Below, one piece after another: positions 6,865 through 12,697 of a stretch of DNA of 12,697 nt. Source of the stretch: Spirochaetaceae bacterium (GTDB lineage: Bacteria; Spirochaetota; Spirochaetia; SZUA-6; Fen-1364); the NCBI GenBank assembly GCA_003154555.1, contig PMDT01000279.1, positions 21,812 through 34,508 on the forward strand. The letters are read 5' to 3'. Within the stretch, counting starts at the first letter, position 1; every line of letters begins with the position of its first letter. The translations under genes were made by a program, and so were the position numbers. The notes under the pieces were generated by a model. It made no database searches and was not told where the DNA came from. It saw only the letters and a list, made by a program, of their open reading frames with translations.

Positions 6865-7893
6865 CTACCGCTGCACCCTGCCGGAACCCGATCCGCCCAT
6901 AAGTGCCTTCACCTCTGCCACGGACAGGAGCGGCAGATCGCCGGGGATCGAGTGCTTCAGACACGAGGCGGCAACGGCAAAATCCAGCGCCTCCTGGGCC
7001 GACGCCAGGTGCGTCAGGCCGTACATGAGCCCCGCGGCGAAGCTGTCCCCTGTGCCCACCCGGTCGATGATGTCGCGGATTTCGTAATGCCGCGAGACGA
7101 GGAACTCTTTGCCGGTGTGGAGAACGCCCGACCAGCCATTCTCGTCCGCTGACCTGCTTTCCCGCAGCGTGATGGCAATTGTCCGAAGACTGGTGTGCGT
7201 CGAGAGGACTTTCTCCGCGAGAGCACGGTACTGCGCGGGATCGAGCTTCCCCGACTCGACGTCCACAGGCACCGAGACACCCAGCGCCTTCTGACAGTCT
7301 TCCTCATTGGCAATGGCAACGTCCACGAACTTCACGAGCTCCGTCATCACCTCGGGTGCGCTCTTGCCGTACTTCCACAGGTTCTTGCGGAAGTTCAGAT
7401 CGCAGGAAACGGTGAGCCCCTTCTGCTTCGCGATGCGCACGGACTCCAGGGAGAGATCCGCGGCGGACTGCGAGATGGCGGGCGTGATGCCCGTGATGTG
7501 GAACCACTCCGCCCCCGCGAATGCCGCGTTCCAGTCGATGTCCCCCGGGCGGGCTTCCGCGATGGCTGCCCCGGCGCGGTCATAGATGACGACGGACGGC
7601 CGATGGTTTGCACCCGCTTCCAGGAAATAGATGCCCAGCCGTGCGCCCTTGCGCACGATCCCGGTCGTGTCAATGCCGTGGCGGCGCAGCTCCCCGACGC
7701 AGGCGTCCCCGATTGCATTCGCGGGGATGACAGAGATATAGGACGTCTGGCAGCCGAAACGGGCCAGGGCCGTCGCGACATTCGCCTCCCCCCCGCCGAA
7801 TGTCGCTTCCAGCAGCGGACTCTGGAAGAAACGCTCCGCGCCCGGCGGTTTCAGGCGCAGCATGATCTCACCGAACGTGACGAATCGCGGCAT
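6865..7893 (-). CDS. kdgK: 2-keto-3-deoxygluconate kinase (PfkB family)
   Basis: This is a 342-residue sugar kinase of the PfkB/ribokinase family. It phosphorylates 2-keto-3-deoxygluconate to KDPG, the substrate of the aldolase encoded just upstream. Visible motifs are the N-terminal FGEIMLRL, the PfkB signature 1 region [15 protein letters not shown] (33-47), and DLNFRKNLW (165-173), which is typical of KDG kinases. Further along are ANEED and signature 2, [12 protein letters not shown] (277-288), with catalytic Asp283. The length is normal and no key residue is missing. The ATG is preceded by AGGAG, which overlaps the aldolase stop region (10 bp between the genes), so the two are co-transcribed. 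Fructokinase or ribokinase would be the alternative, but the DLNFRKNLW motif and the aldolase neighbour favour KDG. It is the last gene of its transcript. Confidence 0.9.
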   Translation of the reverse strand: MPRFVTFGEIMLRLKPPGAERFFQSPLLEATFGGGEANVATALARFGCQTSYISVIPANAIGDACVGELRRHGIDTTGIVRKGARLGIYFLEAGANHRPSVVIYDRAGAAIAEARPGDIDWNAAFAGAEWFHITGITPAISQSAADLSLESVRIAKQKGLTVSCDLNFRKNLWKYGKSAPEVMTELVKFVDVAIANEEDCQKALGVSVPVDVESGKLDPAQYRALAEKVLSTHTSLRTIAITLRESRSADENGWSGVLHTGKEFLVSRHYEIRDIIDRVGTGDSFAAGLMYGLTHLASAQEALDFAVAASCLKHSIPGDLPLLSVAEVKALMGGSGSGRVQR

Positions 7894-7903
7894 CGTGGCG
7901 CTC

Positions 7904-8863
7904 CTATTTCTGCAAGAGATGCAGGGCGAAACCCGCGACCTCGAGGTCGAGGTACACGGCGATCATCTTCCCGTCCTTTTCCTTGGCGGTTTCCTTCTTG
8001 ACGCCCACGCCTTTGCGTGCCATCCAGGCGACGGCGCGCGTGATATTGTTCGTCGCAATCGCAATATGGCCGTGGGAGCCGAGATAGGGGCTCTTCATGA
8101 ACTCGAAGCCCGTGCCCGCGAATGTGGAGCTGTTCCCGACCTTCACCGGGAAGGAGAACAGGCGCGCCATGGTCTCCGCCCCTGCCAGCGCCGCATCCGC
8201 CGTGCTTTCGTTGATGCCCAGGTGCGCAAGCTCGAAGCCCAGCGAGATCTGGACAGCCTCGCGGGCAAGACGCGTGATCTCGTCGAACTTCCCGGCAGCG
8301 ATCATCGACTCCTTGGCGATCCACGTTCCCCCCACCGCGTGCACGCGGTCATAGGAGAGGTACTCGCGGAGGTTGCCCGGCTCGATGCCGCCCGTGGGCA
8401 TGAACTGCACACCCGCGAACGGGCCGGCGATCGCCTTCAGGTACTCCAACCCGCCCGAGGCGCCCGCGGGAAAGAACTTCAGCACCGAAAGCCCTCGTTC
8501 CAATCCCATCTCAACCTCTGACGGCGAGCTGATGCCCGGCGCCATCGGGACGCCCCGGGCGATGCAATGGTCGACGACCTTCGGGTTGAAGCCCGGCGCC
8601 ACGATAAAGCGCGCCCCCGCGGCCACCGCCCGGTCAGCCTGGTCCGTGGTGAGCACGGTGCCGGCGCCGACGAGTATCTCCGGCACCTCGCGGGTCAGGA
8701 TCCGTATCGCCTCCTCGGCTGCGACCGTGCGGAACGTGATCTCCGCCACCGGCAGGTCGCCCGCAACGAGCGCGCGGCCCAGCGCCGCCGCGTCGGATGC
8801 CTTTTCGATCTTCACAACAGGAACGATGCCGATCTCACCGAGCCGGGAAAGCACTTCGTGCAT
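7904..8863 (-). CDS. eda: KDPG/KHG aldolase with C-terminal VOC-like domain
   Basis: The 319-residue product is longer than a standard KDPG aldolase (about 210). Residues 1-205 are the class I aldolase that splits KDPG to pyruvate and glyceraldehyde-3-phosphate: VPVVKIE, Glu41 in [23 protein letters not shown], the Schiff-base Lys129 in VLKFFPA, and [10 protein letters not shown]. Residues 210-319 form an added domain resembling the glyoxalase/VOC fold, with two strand-helix-strand halves (ELAHLGIN... and GHIAIATNN...). His214, Glu254 and His266 sit where VOC metal ligands usually lie. I recall similar long aldolases in clostridia. The start at 8863 is chosen because GAGGAA (8871-8876) is 7 nt upstream and the protein there begins as the family does. 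The upstream ATG at 8899 would add 12 basic residues and has no ribosome-binding site. The gene is followed closely by kdgK. Confidence 0.88.
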   Translation of the reverse strand: MHEVLSRLGEIGIVPVVKIEKASDAAALGRALVAGDLPVAEITFRTVAAEEAIRILTREVPEILVGAGTVLTTDQADRAVAAGARFIVAPGFNPKVVDHCIARGVPMAPGISSPSEVEMGLERGLSVLKFFPAGASGGLEYLKAIAGPFAGVQFMPTGGIEPGNLREYLSYDRVHAVGGTWIAKESMIAAGKFDEITRLAREAVQISLGFELAHLGINESTADAALAGAETMARLFSFPVKVGNSSTFAGTGFEFMKSPYLGSHGHIAIATNNITRAVAWMARKGVGVKKETAKEKDGKMIAVYLDLEVAGFALHLLQK

Positions 8864-8870
8864 CTTCAGT

Positions 8871-8876
8871 TTCCTC
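8871..8876 (-). promoter_or_regulatory. Ribosome-binding site of the aldolase gene
   Basis: On the minus strand, GAGGAA lies 7 nt before the ATG at 8863. It decides between this start and the in-frame ATG at 8899, which has no purine-rich site ahead of it. Confidence 0.7.
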
Positions 8877-8920
8877 ACTTTCCAATGGTGTCGCCGCATA
8901 CAGGAGCGCGACGATCGACT

Positions 8921-8943
8921 GGCGGCTCCCGCCGCAAAGCGGC
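8921..8943 (-). other. Two mutually exclusive GC-rich hairpins after the dehydrogenase gene
   Basis: GGCGG (8921-8925) can pair with CCGCC (8929-8933), or GCCGC (8931-8935) can pair with GCGGC (8939-8943). Both stems are 5 bp with a 3-nt loop and they share bases 8931-8933, so only one can form at a time. They lie in the 80-bp gap between the dehydrogenase stop and the aldolase start, next to the stop codon. No T-run follows on the transcribed strand. They may attenuate, stabilise or process the operon mRNA. Confidence 0.3.
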
Positions 8944-9918
8944 CTACGGCCGCACGGGTGTATTGACCGGGTACAGGGGCGGGCCGCCCGTCAACACGGC
9001 GGCAGCATTCTTCGCGGCTTTCGACTTCAGCTCCGTGAGCGATTCCTCGCTGTACCAGCCCGCGTGATCGGTGAGAATGACATTGTCGAATTGCCGGAGC
9101 GGGCTCTCCGCCGGGAGCGGCTCCGTTTCGAACACGTCCAGGCCCGCGCCGCCCAGGCGGCCCTCCCGCAGGGCGTCGATGAGCGCGGCTTCATCGAGCA
9201 CGGGTCCGCGCGAGGTATTCACGATGATCGCACCGTGTTTCATGCGCGCCATTTCCGCCCTCCCGACCAGGTGCCGGGTTTCGGGTGAAAGGGGCACGTG
9301 AACCGATATGCAATCGGATTCAGAGAGCAGCATCGCGAGGTCCACGGGCGTGGCCCCTTCGGCTTCGATTGCGGACGTGCTGAGGAAGGGATCGTAGGCG
9401 AGATGCCGGGAGAATCCAAGGCCGGAGCTTTTCCGATGGAGGCATCGGCCGGTCTTCCCGAACCCGAGTATTCCCAGGGTCCGGCCGGTGATGCGATGGA
9501 CAACGTGTCCCGCGTGCAGATTCCATTTGCCTTGCCGGATCATCCGGTCCTTGAAGGCGATGCCGCGGATGCCCGCCAGGAGCAGGCTGAGCGCGTGGTC
9601 GGCGACGTCTTCGAAGCAGTAGTCGGGCACGTTGGCGACCCAGATGCCGTGTCGTGTCGCGGCCGGCACATCGACATTGTCGTAGCCGACGCCGTAGCGC
9701 GAGATGACGCGGCATCTGGCAAGGCCGCTGATGATGTCCGACGTCATGGGGAACAGGTTCACCAGGATGGCGTCCGCATCGGCGAAAACACGGGGCGCTT
9801 CAGCAGGGGAAGAAGACGGGAAAATCTCGATGCGCGCGTCCAGAGGGGCAAACACGGCCCTCTCTTCGTCATATGCCGCATAGCGGTCGTCCGCGATCAC
9901 GACGGTGAATCGGCTCAT
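8944..9918 (-). CDS. D-2-hydroxyacid dehydrogenase, CtBP-like type
   Basis: This is a 324-residue NAD(P)-dependent dehydrogenase of the D-isomer-specific 2-hydroxyacid family. The nucleotide-binding glycine motif is LGFGKTG (151-157) with an acidic Asp176 at the end of the next strand, favouring NAD(H). The catalytic trio is Arg237 in NTSRGPV, Glu266 in ETEPLP and His285 in TDHAGWYSEES. HAGWYSEES rather than the usual HxGG is characteristic of the CtBP-like branch, whose substrates are mostly unknown. Its place upstream of the KDPG aldolase and KDG kinase suggests a sugar-derived keto- or hydroxyacid (for example a ketogluconate) as substrate, which is inference. D-3-phosphoglycerate dehydrogenase is unlikely because there is no C-terminal ACT domain. 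The start at 9918 has AAAAGGA 9 nt upstream. The longer frame from 9966 begins inside the inverted repeat and is rejected. Confidence 0.85.
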   Translation of the reverse strand: MSRFTVVIADDRYAAYDEERAVFAPLDARIEIFPSSSPAEAPRVFADADAILVNLFPMTSDIISGLARCRVISRYGVGYDNVDVPAATRHGIWVANVPDYCFEDVADHALSLLLAGIRGIAFKDRMIRQGKWNLHAGHVVHRITGRTLGILGFGKTGRCLHRKSSGLGFSRHLAYDPFLSTSAIEAEGATPVDLAMLLSESDCISVHVPLSPETRHLVGRAEMARMKHGAIIVNTSRGPVLDEAALIDALREGRLGGAGLDVFETEPLPAESPLRQFDNVILTDHAGWYSEESLTELKSKAAKNAAAVLTGGPPLYPVNTPVRP

Positions 9919-9927
9919 GCAGTTTTT

Positions 9928-9934
9928 TCCTTTT
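9928..9934 (-). promoter_or_regulatory. Ribosome-binding site of the dehydrogenase gene
   Basis: AAAAGGA on the minus strand ends 9 nt before the ATG at 9918 and lies just outside the inner end of the inverted repeat. It supports the 9918 start over the frame extension to 9966. Confidence 0.6.
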
Positions 9935-9948
9935 GCGAATCCGGGCGA

Positions 9949-10037
9949 GCGCTTCTCATTTTGCACGATCCTGGAAAAGGCGTCCCCGCACCTGTTCTCT
10001 CATTCGCTAACCCCGAATGGTGCAAAATGAGAAGCGC
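9949..10037 (-). repeat. Perfect 18-bp inverted repeat enclosing two hairpins
   Basis: GCGCTTCTCATTTTGCAC (9949-9966) is the exact reverse complement of 10020-10037, with 53 nt between. Inside, CATTCG (10001-10006) pairs with CGAATG (10014-10019), directly next to the right arm. On the minus strand AGGTG (9993-9989) pairs with CGCCT (9982-9978), using one G-U pair that exists only in the minus-strand RNA. The whole 89 bases could therefore fold as a three-way junction in the transcript reading into the dehydrogenase gene. It lies 13 bp after the amidohydrolase stop and 30 bp before the dehydrogenase ATG. Possible roles are a leader RNA, an operator pair, a small palindromic (REP/MITE-type) mobile repeat, or a 3' structure of the amidohydrolase mRNA. 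No T-run follows, so it is not a classical terminator. Confidence 0.85.
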
Positions 10038-10050
10038 CGGGCTCATTTGC

Positions 10051-11214
10051 CTATTCTCCGGGGCGCTCCAGCCCCTCTTCGAAGACGATCTCCCCTTCCG
10101 CGAACACCTTCACGGGGTAGCGGGTCATGTCGAACGGGTCCCCGTTCCAGCAGGAAAAGGACGCCCATTTCCCCCTGGCCAGCGTGCCCAGGGTGGCATC
10201 AATGCCGAGAATCTGCGCGTTGCGCCTCGTGATGATCTCTATCGCCTCTTTCCGATTCAGGCCGCAGCGCATAAACCAGCGCAGCCCGAGCAGCAGGTTG
10301 CGCTGCGGAATCACCGGGTGGTCCGTCATGAGGCCGAACTCGACGCCGCTCTGGAGGAGGTGGCGGACATTGCGCCAGTTTTCGTGGCGCAGCTCCACCT
10401 TGTATGCGAAAGCATCCATCGGTCCGAAGACGACCGGAATTCCCCGTTCCTTCAAGGCGGCATAGATGTGGCCGTCGTGCACGTCGCAGGCATGCTCGAT
10501 CGTCACCCCGATGCCGAACTCCTCCTGCACGCGCAGGAGACTGGCGATGTCGTCCGTCTTGTGCACGTGGACCCGCAGCGTCTGCCGGCGCTGGAGGATG
10601 TCGCGGATGACTTCATCTTCTGCGCTCAGGGCGGAATCCGCGGGCGATTTTCCGCCGCGCCGGGCCTTCTGCAGCTTCAGCTGCACCTGCGAAAGGCGCG
10701 CCCGCAGCAGGGAGAGCGCACCCATGCGCGTATAGGGCCGGCTCCCCTTCCACTCCCGGGTCGACATCGGGTTGTAGCCGAACGCGGCCTTGATGCCGGA
10801 GCGCGCGATCAGGGCCTCGGTGGTCGTCCGCGCGTAGTTGCGGATGACGGCGGTCTTCCCGCCGACGATGTTCCCGCTCCCCGGCAGCACGCAGGAGTAC
10901 AGGACGCCCAGCTCCACGGAGTCACGAAATGCCGCGTCGTCCATCTGCACGGAATCAAGGGCATCCGCGAGGAACAGAAGGGACTCCATGTGCTCATTGG
11001 CCTCACCCTCGCTCCCCGGCTCGCCCGCGCGCTCCATGCCGATGTGGCAATGGGCATCGATGAATGCCGGCGTCACGACAGGATACTTGCCGACGAAATC
11101 CCCCTTCGGCTCCATGGAGATCCCCTTCACCGTGTTTCCTTCGAACAGCAGGTGGGCATTACGGACCACCTCATCGCCGGTGTAGAGCGTCTCGGCAAAA
11201 ACAGACTTCACCAC
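10051..11214 (-). CDS. Metal-dependent amidohydrolase, imidazolonepropionase-like
   Basis: This is a 387-residue enzyme of the amidohydrolase superfamily, a TIM barrel flanked by a small beta-sandwich formed by the N- and C-termini. I see the first metal motif AHCHIG (His55, His57), VLPGSGNIVGGKTAV, NPMSTREWKGSRPYTRMG, HVHK (His216, His218), IEHACDVHDG (His241) and MTDHPV (Asp298). The C-terminal LGTLARGKWASFSCWNGDPFD is the usual return to the sandwich. The set fits the group of imidazolonepropionase-related hydrolases whose substrates are not known. True HutI is unlikely, since no hut genes are near. The frame begins GTG-GTG at 11214, with AAGGAG 4 nt upstream and a promoter candidate behind it. 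It is the first gene of the minus-strand cluster. Whether it shares the sugar-acid pathway of its neighbours is open. Confidence 0.85.
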   Translation of the reverse strand: MVKSVFAETLYTGDEVVRNAHLLFEGNTVKGISMEPKGDFVGKYPVVTPAFIDAHCHIGMERAGEPGSEGEANEHMESLLFLADALDSVQMDDAAFRDSVELGVLYSCVLPGSGNIVGGKTAVIRNYARTTTEALIARSGIKAAFGYNPMSTREWKGSRPYTRMGALSLLRARLSQVQLKLQKARRGGKSPADSALSAEDEVIRDILQRRQTLRVHVHKTDDIASLLRVQEEFGIGVTIEHACDVHDGHIYAALKERGIPVVFGPMDAFAYKVELRHENWRNVRHLLQSGVEFGLMTDHPVIPQRNLLLGLRWFMRCGLNRKEAIEIITRRNAQILGIDATLGTLARGKWASFSCWNGDPFDMTRYPVKVFAEGEIVFEEGLERPGE

Positions 11215-11270
11215 GGTACTCCTTGTGTTGTTTCAAGCGGTGCGGGTGCCGCCCCCAGCATGCGGGCGCA

Positions 11271-11299
11271 AGTATAGCGAATCACGCATGTTTGACCAA
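11271..11299 (-). promoter_or_regulatory. Sigma70-type promoter candidate for the amidohydrolase
   Basis: On the minus strand TTGGTC (11299-11294) is followed, after 17 nt, by TATACT (11276-11271). The -10 box differs from consensus at one position and the spacing is optimal. Transcription would start near 11264, leaving a leader of about 50 nt before the GTG at 11214. Confidence 0.45.
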
Positions 11300-11321
11300 G
11301 AGAGCGACCATCGGGTACAAC
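11292..11321 (+). promoter_or_regulatory. Divergent promoter candidate for the GNAT-like gene
   Basis: TTGACC (11292-11297) is followed after 18 nt by TACAAC (11316-11321). The -35 box overlaps the -35 box of the opposite promoter, so a regulator binding here would affect both genes. The predicted start near 11328 would fall on the ribosome-binding site, which weakens the call. Confidence 0.3.
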
Positions 11322-11327
11322 CCATGC

Positions 11328-11333
11328 GGAGGA
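11328..11333 (+). promoter_or_regulatory. Ribosome-binding site choosing the start at 11339
   Basis: GGAGGA lies 5 nt before the ATG at 11339. Earlier in-frame ATGs at 11225, 11288 and 11324 have no comparable site, and the residues they would add do not look like part of the protein family. Confidence 0.7.
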
Positions 11334-11338
11334 ACCGG

Positions 11339-12475
11339 ATGCAGGAAAAGCTCACCGTCGAGATCGTGGAGTCTTCACGGACGAGGGCCGGAAAAGAGTT
11401 CGTCGATTTCCCGCACCGCCTGTACCGGGGATGTGCGCAGTGGGTGCCCCAGTTCCGGCGCGACATCCGGATGGTGCTCGACCGCAGGCATCCCTCCTTC
11501 GATCATGTGGAGGCGCGCTTCTTCATCGCGCGGAAGAACGGGCAGGTCGCCGGGACGATCGCCGCAATCGACAACGCCTCGTATAATGCCTACCACAAGA
11601 CCCGCCTCGGTCACTTCTATTACTTCGACTGCATAAACGACCGCGCCGTCTCCCACGCCCTCTTTGAGGCCACCTTCGACTGGCTGCGCGGCCGGGGACT
11701 GGCTCGCGTCGCAGGCCCGTACGGATTCGGGTTTATGGGTATGGGGGCGCTCATCGAGGGCTTCGAGCACCGCGCCGTCATGACAATGATGAACTACAAC
11801 CACCCTTGGTACGGGCCGGCCCTGGAGGCGGAGGGGTTTTCGAAGCTGCGCGACCAGTTTTCGGCGTTCATCGATGCAGGCGCCTTCACGCTGCCGGACA
11901 GGGTCCGCCGCGTGGCCGAAATTGCGCTGAAGAGGGGCAGCTTCGAGGTGCCGGACTTCCGCACCAAGCGGCAGCTCGCCCGCCGCGCGGAGGCCCTGGG
12001 CAGGGTCTACAACGATTCATTCCAGTCCCATGGCGATGAGTTCTATCCTTTCAGCAGCGGGGAGATCAGGCAGATCACGACGGATCTGCTCACCGTCGCC
12101 GATCCGTCGCTCGTGAAACTCCTTATGAGCAAGGGGGAGATCGCCGGCTTCCTCTTCGGTTTCCCCGATCTTTCCGCGGCGCTGCAACGGTCCCGAGGCA
12201 GGATCACGCCGTGGGGCATCATTGACCTGCTGCTGGAGTATCGCCGGACACGATGGCTTGTCGTCAACGGGGCCGGCATCCTCCCCCAGTACCAGAGGCT
12301 TGGCGGCAACGCGCTTCTCTATTATATGCTGGAGAAGATTGCGTCGCAGAAGAGATTCCTCTATGTCGATGCCGTGCAGATCGCCGAAACAACCGAGCTG
12401 ATGCTCTCAGACCTTGCGACGCTTGGGGGGAAGGTCTACAAAGTGCACCGTCTCTACCAGCGCGATCTCACGTAG
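11339..12475 (+). CDS. Two-module GNAT-like acetyltransferase, YghO type
   Basis: This 378-residue protein looks like the family of long GNAT-fold proteins that includes E. coli YghO. Residues about 1-185 begin with FVDFPHRLYRGCAQWVPQFRRD and continue with FFIARKNGQVAGTIAAIDN, the strand pair that starts a GNAT core. VAGPYGFGFMGMGALIEGFEHRAVMTMMNYNHPWYGPALEAEG follows in two pieces, a stretch with Tyr/Asn residues typical of this family. Residues about 220-378 form a second module: VYNDSFQSHGDEFYP, then GEIAGFLFGFPDL, and GILPQYQRLGGNALLYYML, which resembles an acetyl-CoA pyrophosphate-binding segment. The substrate is unknown for the family. The start follows a good GGAGGA. The gene is divergent from the amidohydrolase and about 80 bp ahead of the next gene on the same strand. 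The general class is fairly sure, the activity is not. Confidence 0.75.
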   Translation: MQEKLTVEIVESSRTRAGKEFVDFPHRLYRGCAQWVPQFRRDIRMVLDRRHPSFDHVEARFFIARKNGQVAGTIAAIDNASYNAYHKTRLGHFYYFDCINDRAVSHALFEATFDWLRGRGLARVAGPYGFGFMGMGALIEGFEHRAVMTMMNYNHPWYGPALEAEGFSKLRDQFSAFIDAGAFTLPDRVRRVAEIALKRGSFEVPDFRTKRQLARRAEALGRVYNDSFQSHGDEFYPFSSGEIRQITTDLLTVADPSLVKLLMSKGEIAGFLFGFPDLSAALQRSRGRITPWGIIDLLLEYRRTRWLVVNGAGILPQYQRLGGNALLYYMLEKIASQKRFLYVDAVQIAETTELMLSDLATLGGKVYKVHRLYQRDLT

Positions 12476-12486
12476 GTCTACGTTTT
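12470..12486 (+). terminator. Short stem-loop with T-run over the GNAT-like gene stop
   Basis: ACGTA (12470-12474) pairs with TACGT (12479-12483) around a GGTC loop and is followed by TTT. The 5-bp AT-rich stem overlaps the stop codon and is weak, so termination here is doubtful. Confidence 0.2.
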
Positions 12487-12557
12487 GCCGTCTTCTTCAG
12501 TGTTGTTGACGCTGGATTGACAGCAGAAAGCCAATCTGGGCAGTATTAACAACTGAT

Positions 12558-12697
12558 ATGACCGACGAAGACGTCCTGAATCAAAGCCGATACGAGCCGC
12601 TCATCGAACAGATGATTGCGAACTCTACCGGCGCGCCGATAGTGACCGAAGAGAACGTTTTCCAGCCGGGCCGCCCGGCCAACAAGCCGCTCGTGCA
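12558..12697 (+). CDS. Unknown protein, N-terminal 46 residues only (cut by window edge)
   Basis: An open frame starts at ATG 12558 and runs off the end of the window. The visible part begins MTDEDVLNQSRYEPLIEQM and is acidic, soluble-looking, with no signal peptide. Its NVFQPGRPANKPLV stretch faintly recalls the N-terminal region of some spirochaetal glycerolipid acyltransferases, but no catalytic motif is inside the window, so I assign no function. No Shine-Dalgarno precedes the ATG (ACAACTGAT). Upstream, TTGACA (12517-12522) and TATTAA (12544-12549) are promoter-like but 21 nt apart, too far for a normal promoter, and would place the start very near the ATG. Confidence 0.5.
   Translation, partial: MTDEDVLNQSRYEPLIEQMIANSTGAPIVTEENVFQPGRPANKPLV

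Noticed and set aside
6419..6964. 181-codon minus-strand frame opposite the Ala/Ser/Gln-rich gene
   Set aside because: Its end overlaps the kinase gene in another frame, the product is Arg/Gly-rich, and third-position GC bias favours the + strand frame.
8864..8899. Extended aldolase start at 8899
   Set aside because: It adds a basic stretch not seen in the family and has no Shine-Dalgarno, while the ATG at 8863 has GAGGAA at good spacing.
9919..9966. Extended dehydrogenase start at 9966
   Set aside because: It would translate one arm of the inverted repeat and adds 16 residues outside the family's usual N-terminus.
9298..11277. 659-codon + strand frame across the dehydrogenase, inverted repeat and amidohydrolase
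   Set aside because: It is antisense to two genes with intact catalytic motifs. The translation has no recognisable domain, and it starts inside the dehydrogenase without a ribosome-binding site.
1..12697. CRISPR array, tRNA, rRNA, insertion sequence, prophage or toxin-antitoxin genes
   Set aside because: I saw no regularly spaced direct repeats of CRISPR type, no tRNA-like cloverleaf with conserved arms, and no transposase, integrase or phage motif in any plausible frame. The three-way-junction element lacks tRNA consensus bases.

Overview
The window is GC-rich bacterial DNA with tightly packed genes and ordinary Shine-Dalgarno sites. I think a spirochaete-like bacterium is the most likely source. 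This is a guess from the look of the small exported protein at 5550-6041 and of the divergent TrpA. No rRNA or other phylogenetic marker is present, so even the phylum is uncertain.

Region 1 (1-5438, + strand) is the distal part of a tryptophan operon in the order trpE (C-terminal end only), trpGD (fused), trpCF (fused), trpB, trpA. Every junction overlaps: ATGA at three of them and 14 bp at trpCF/trpB. Together the genes take chorismate to tryptophan. The catalytic residues I can place are intact in every domain, so the operon looks functional. Its promoter and any leader lie outside the window.

Region 2 (5439-6826, + strand) has a more AT-rich first part. It carries a small exported protein that may be a beta-barrel, a 20-residue hydrophobic peptide with a very good ribosome-binding site, a 50-residue two-helix membrane protein resembling DUF3096, and an Ala/Ser/Gln-rich orphan gene starting 3 nt after it. 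Stem-loops lie before and after the 20-codon gene.

Region 3 (6865-11214, - strand; transcription order is from high to low coordinates) holds an imidazolonepropionase-like amidohydrolase, a CtBP-type D-2-hydroxyacid dehydrogenase, a KDPG aldolase with an extra C-terminal VOC-like domain, and 2-keto-3-deoxygluconate kinase. The last two form the lower half of a sugar-acid (uronate/ketogluconate type) degradation route to pyruvate and glyceraldehyde-3-phosphate. The dehydrogenase probably acts on a keto-acid of the same route. Between the amidohydrolase and the dehydrogenase is a perfect 18-bp inverted repeat (9949-9966 / 10020-10037). It encloses two smaller hairpins and could fold as a three-way junction in the dehydrogenase leader. 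This is the most unusual feature of the window.

Region 4 (11215-12697) is a divergent intergenic region with face-to-face promoter candidates. It is followed on the + strand by a two-module GNAT-like protein of the YghO type and by the start of a further gene cut by the window edge. I saw no tRNA, rRNA, CRISPR array, transposase or integrase.
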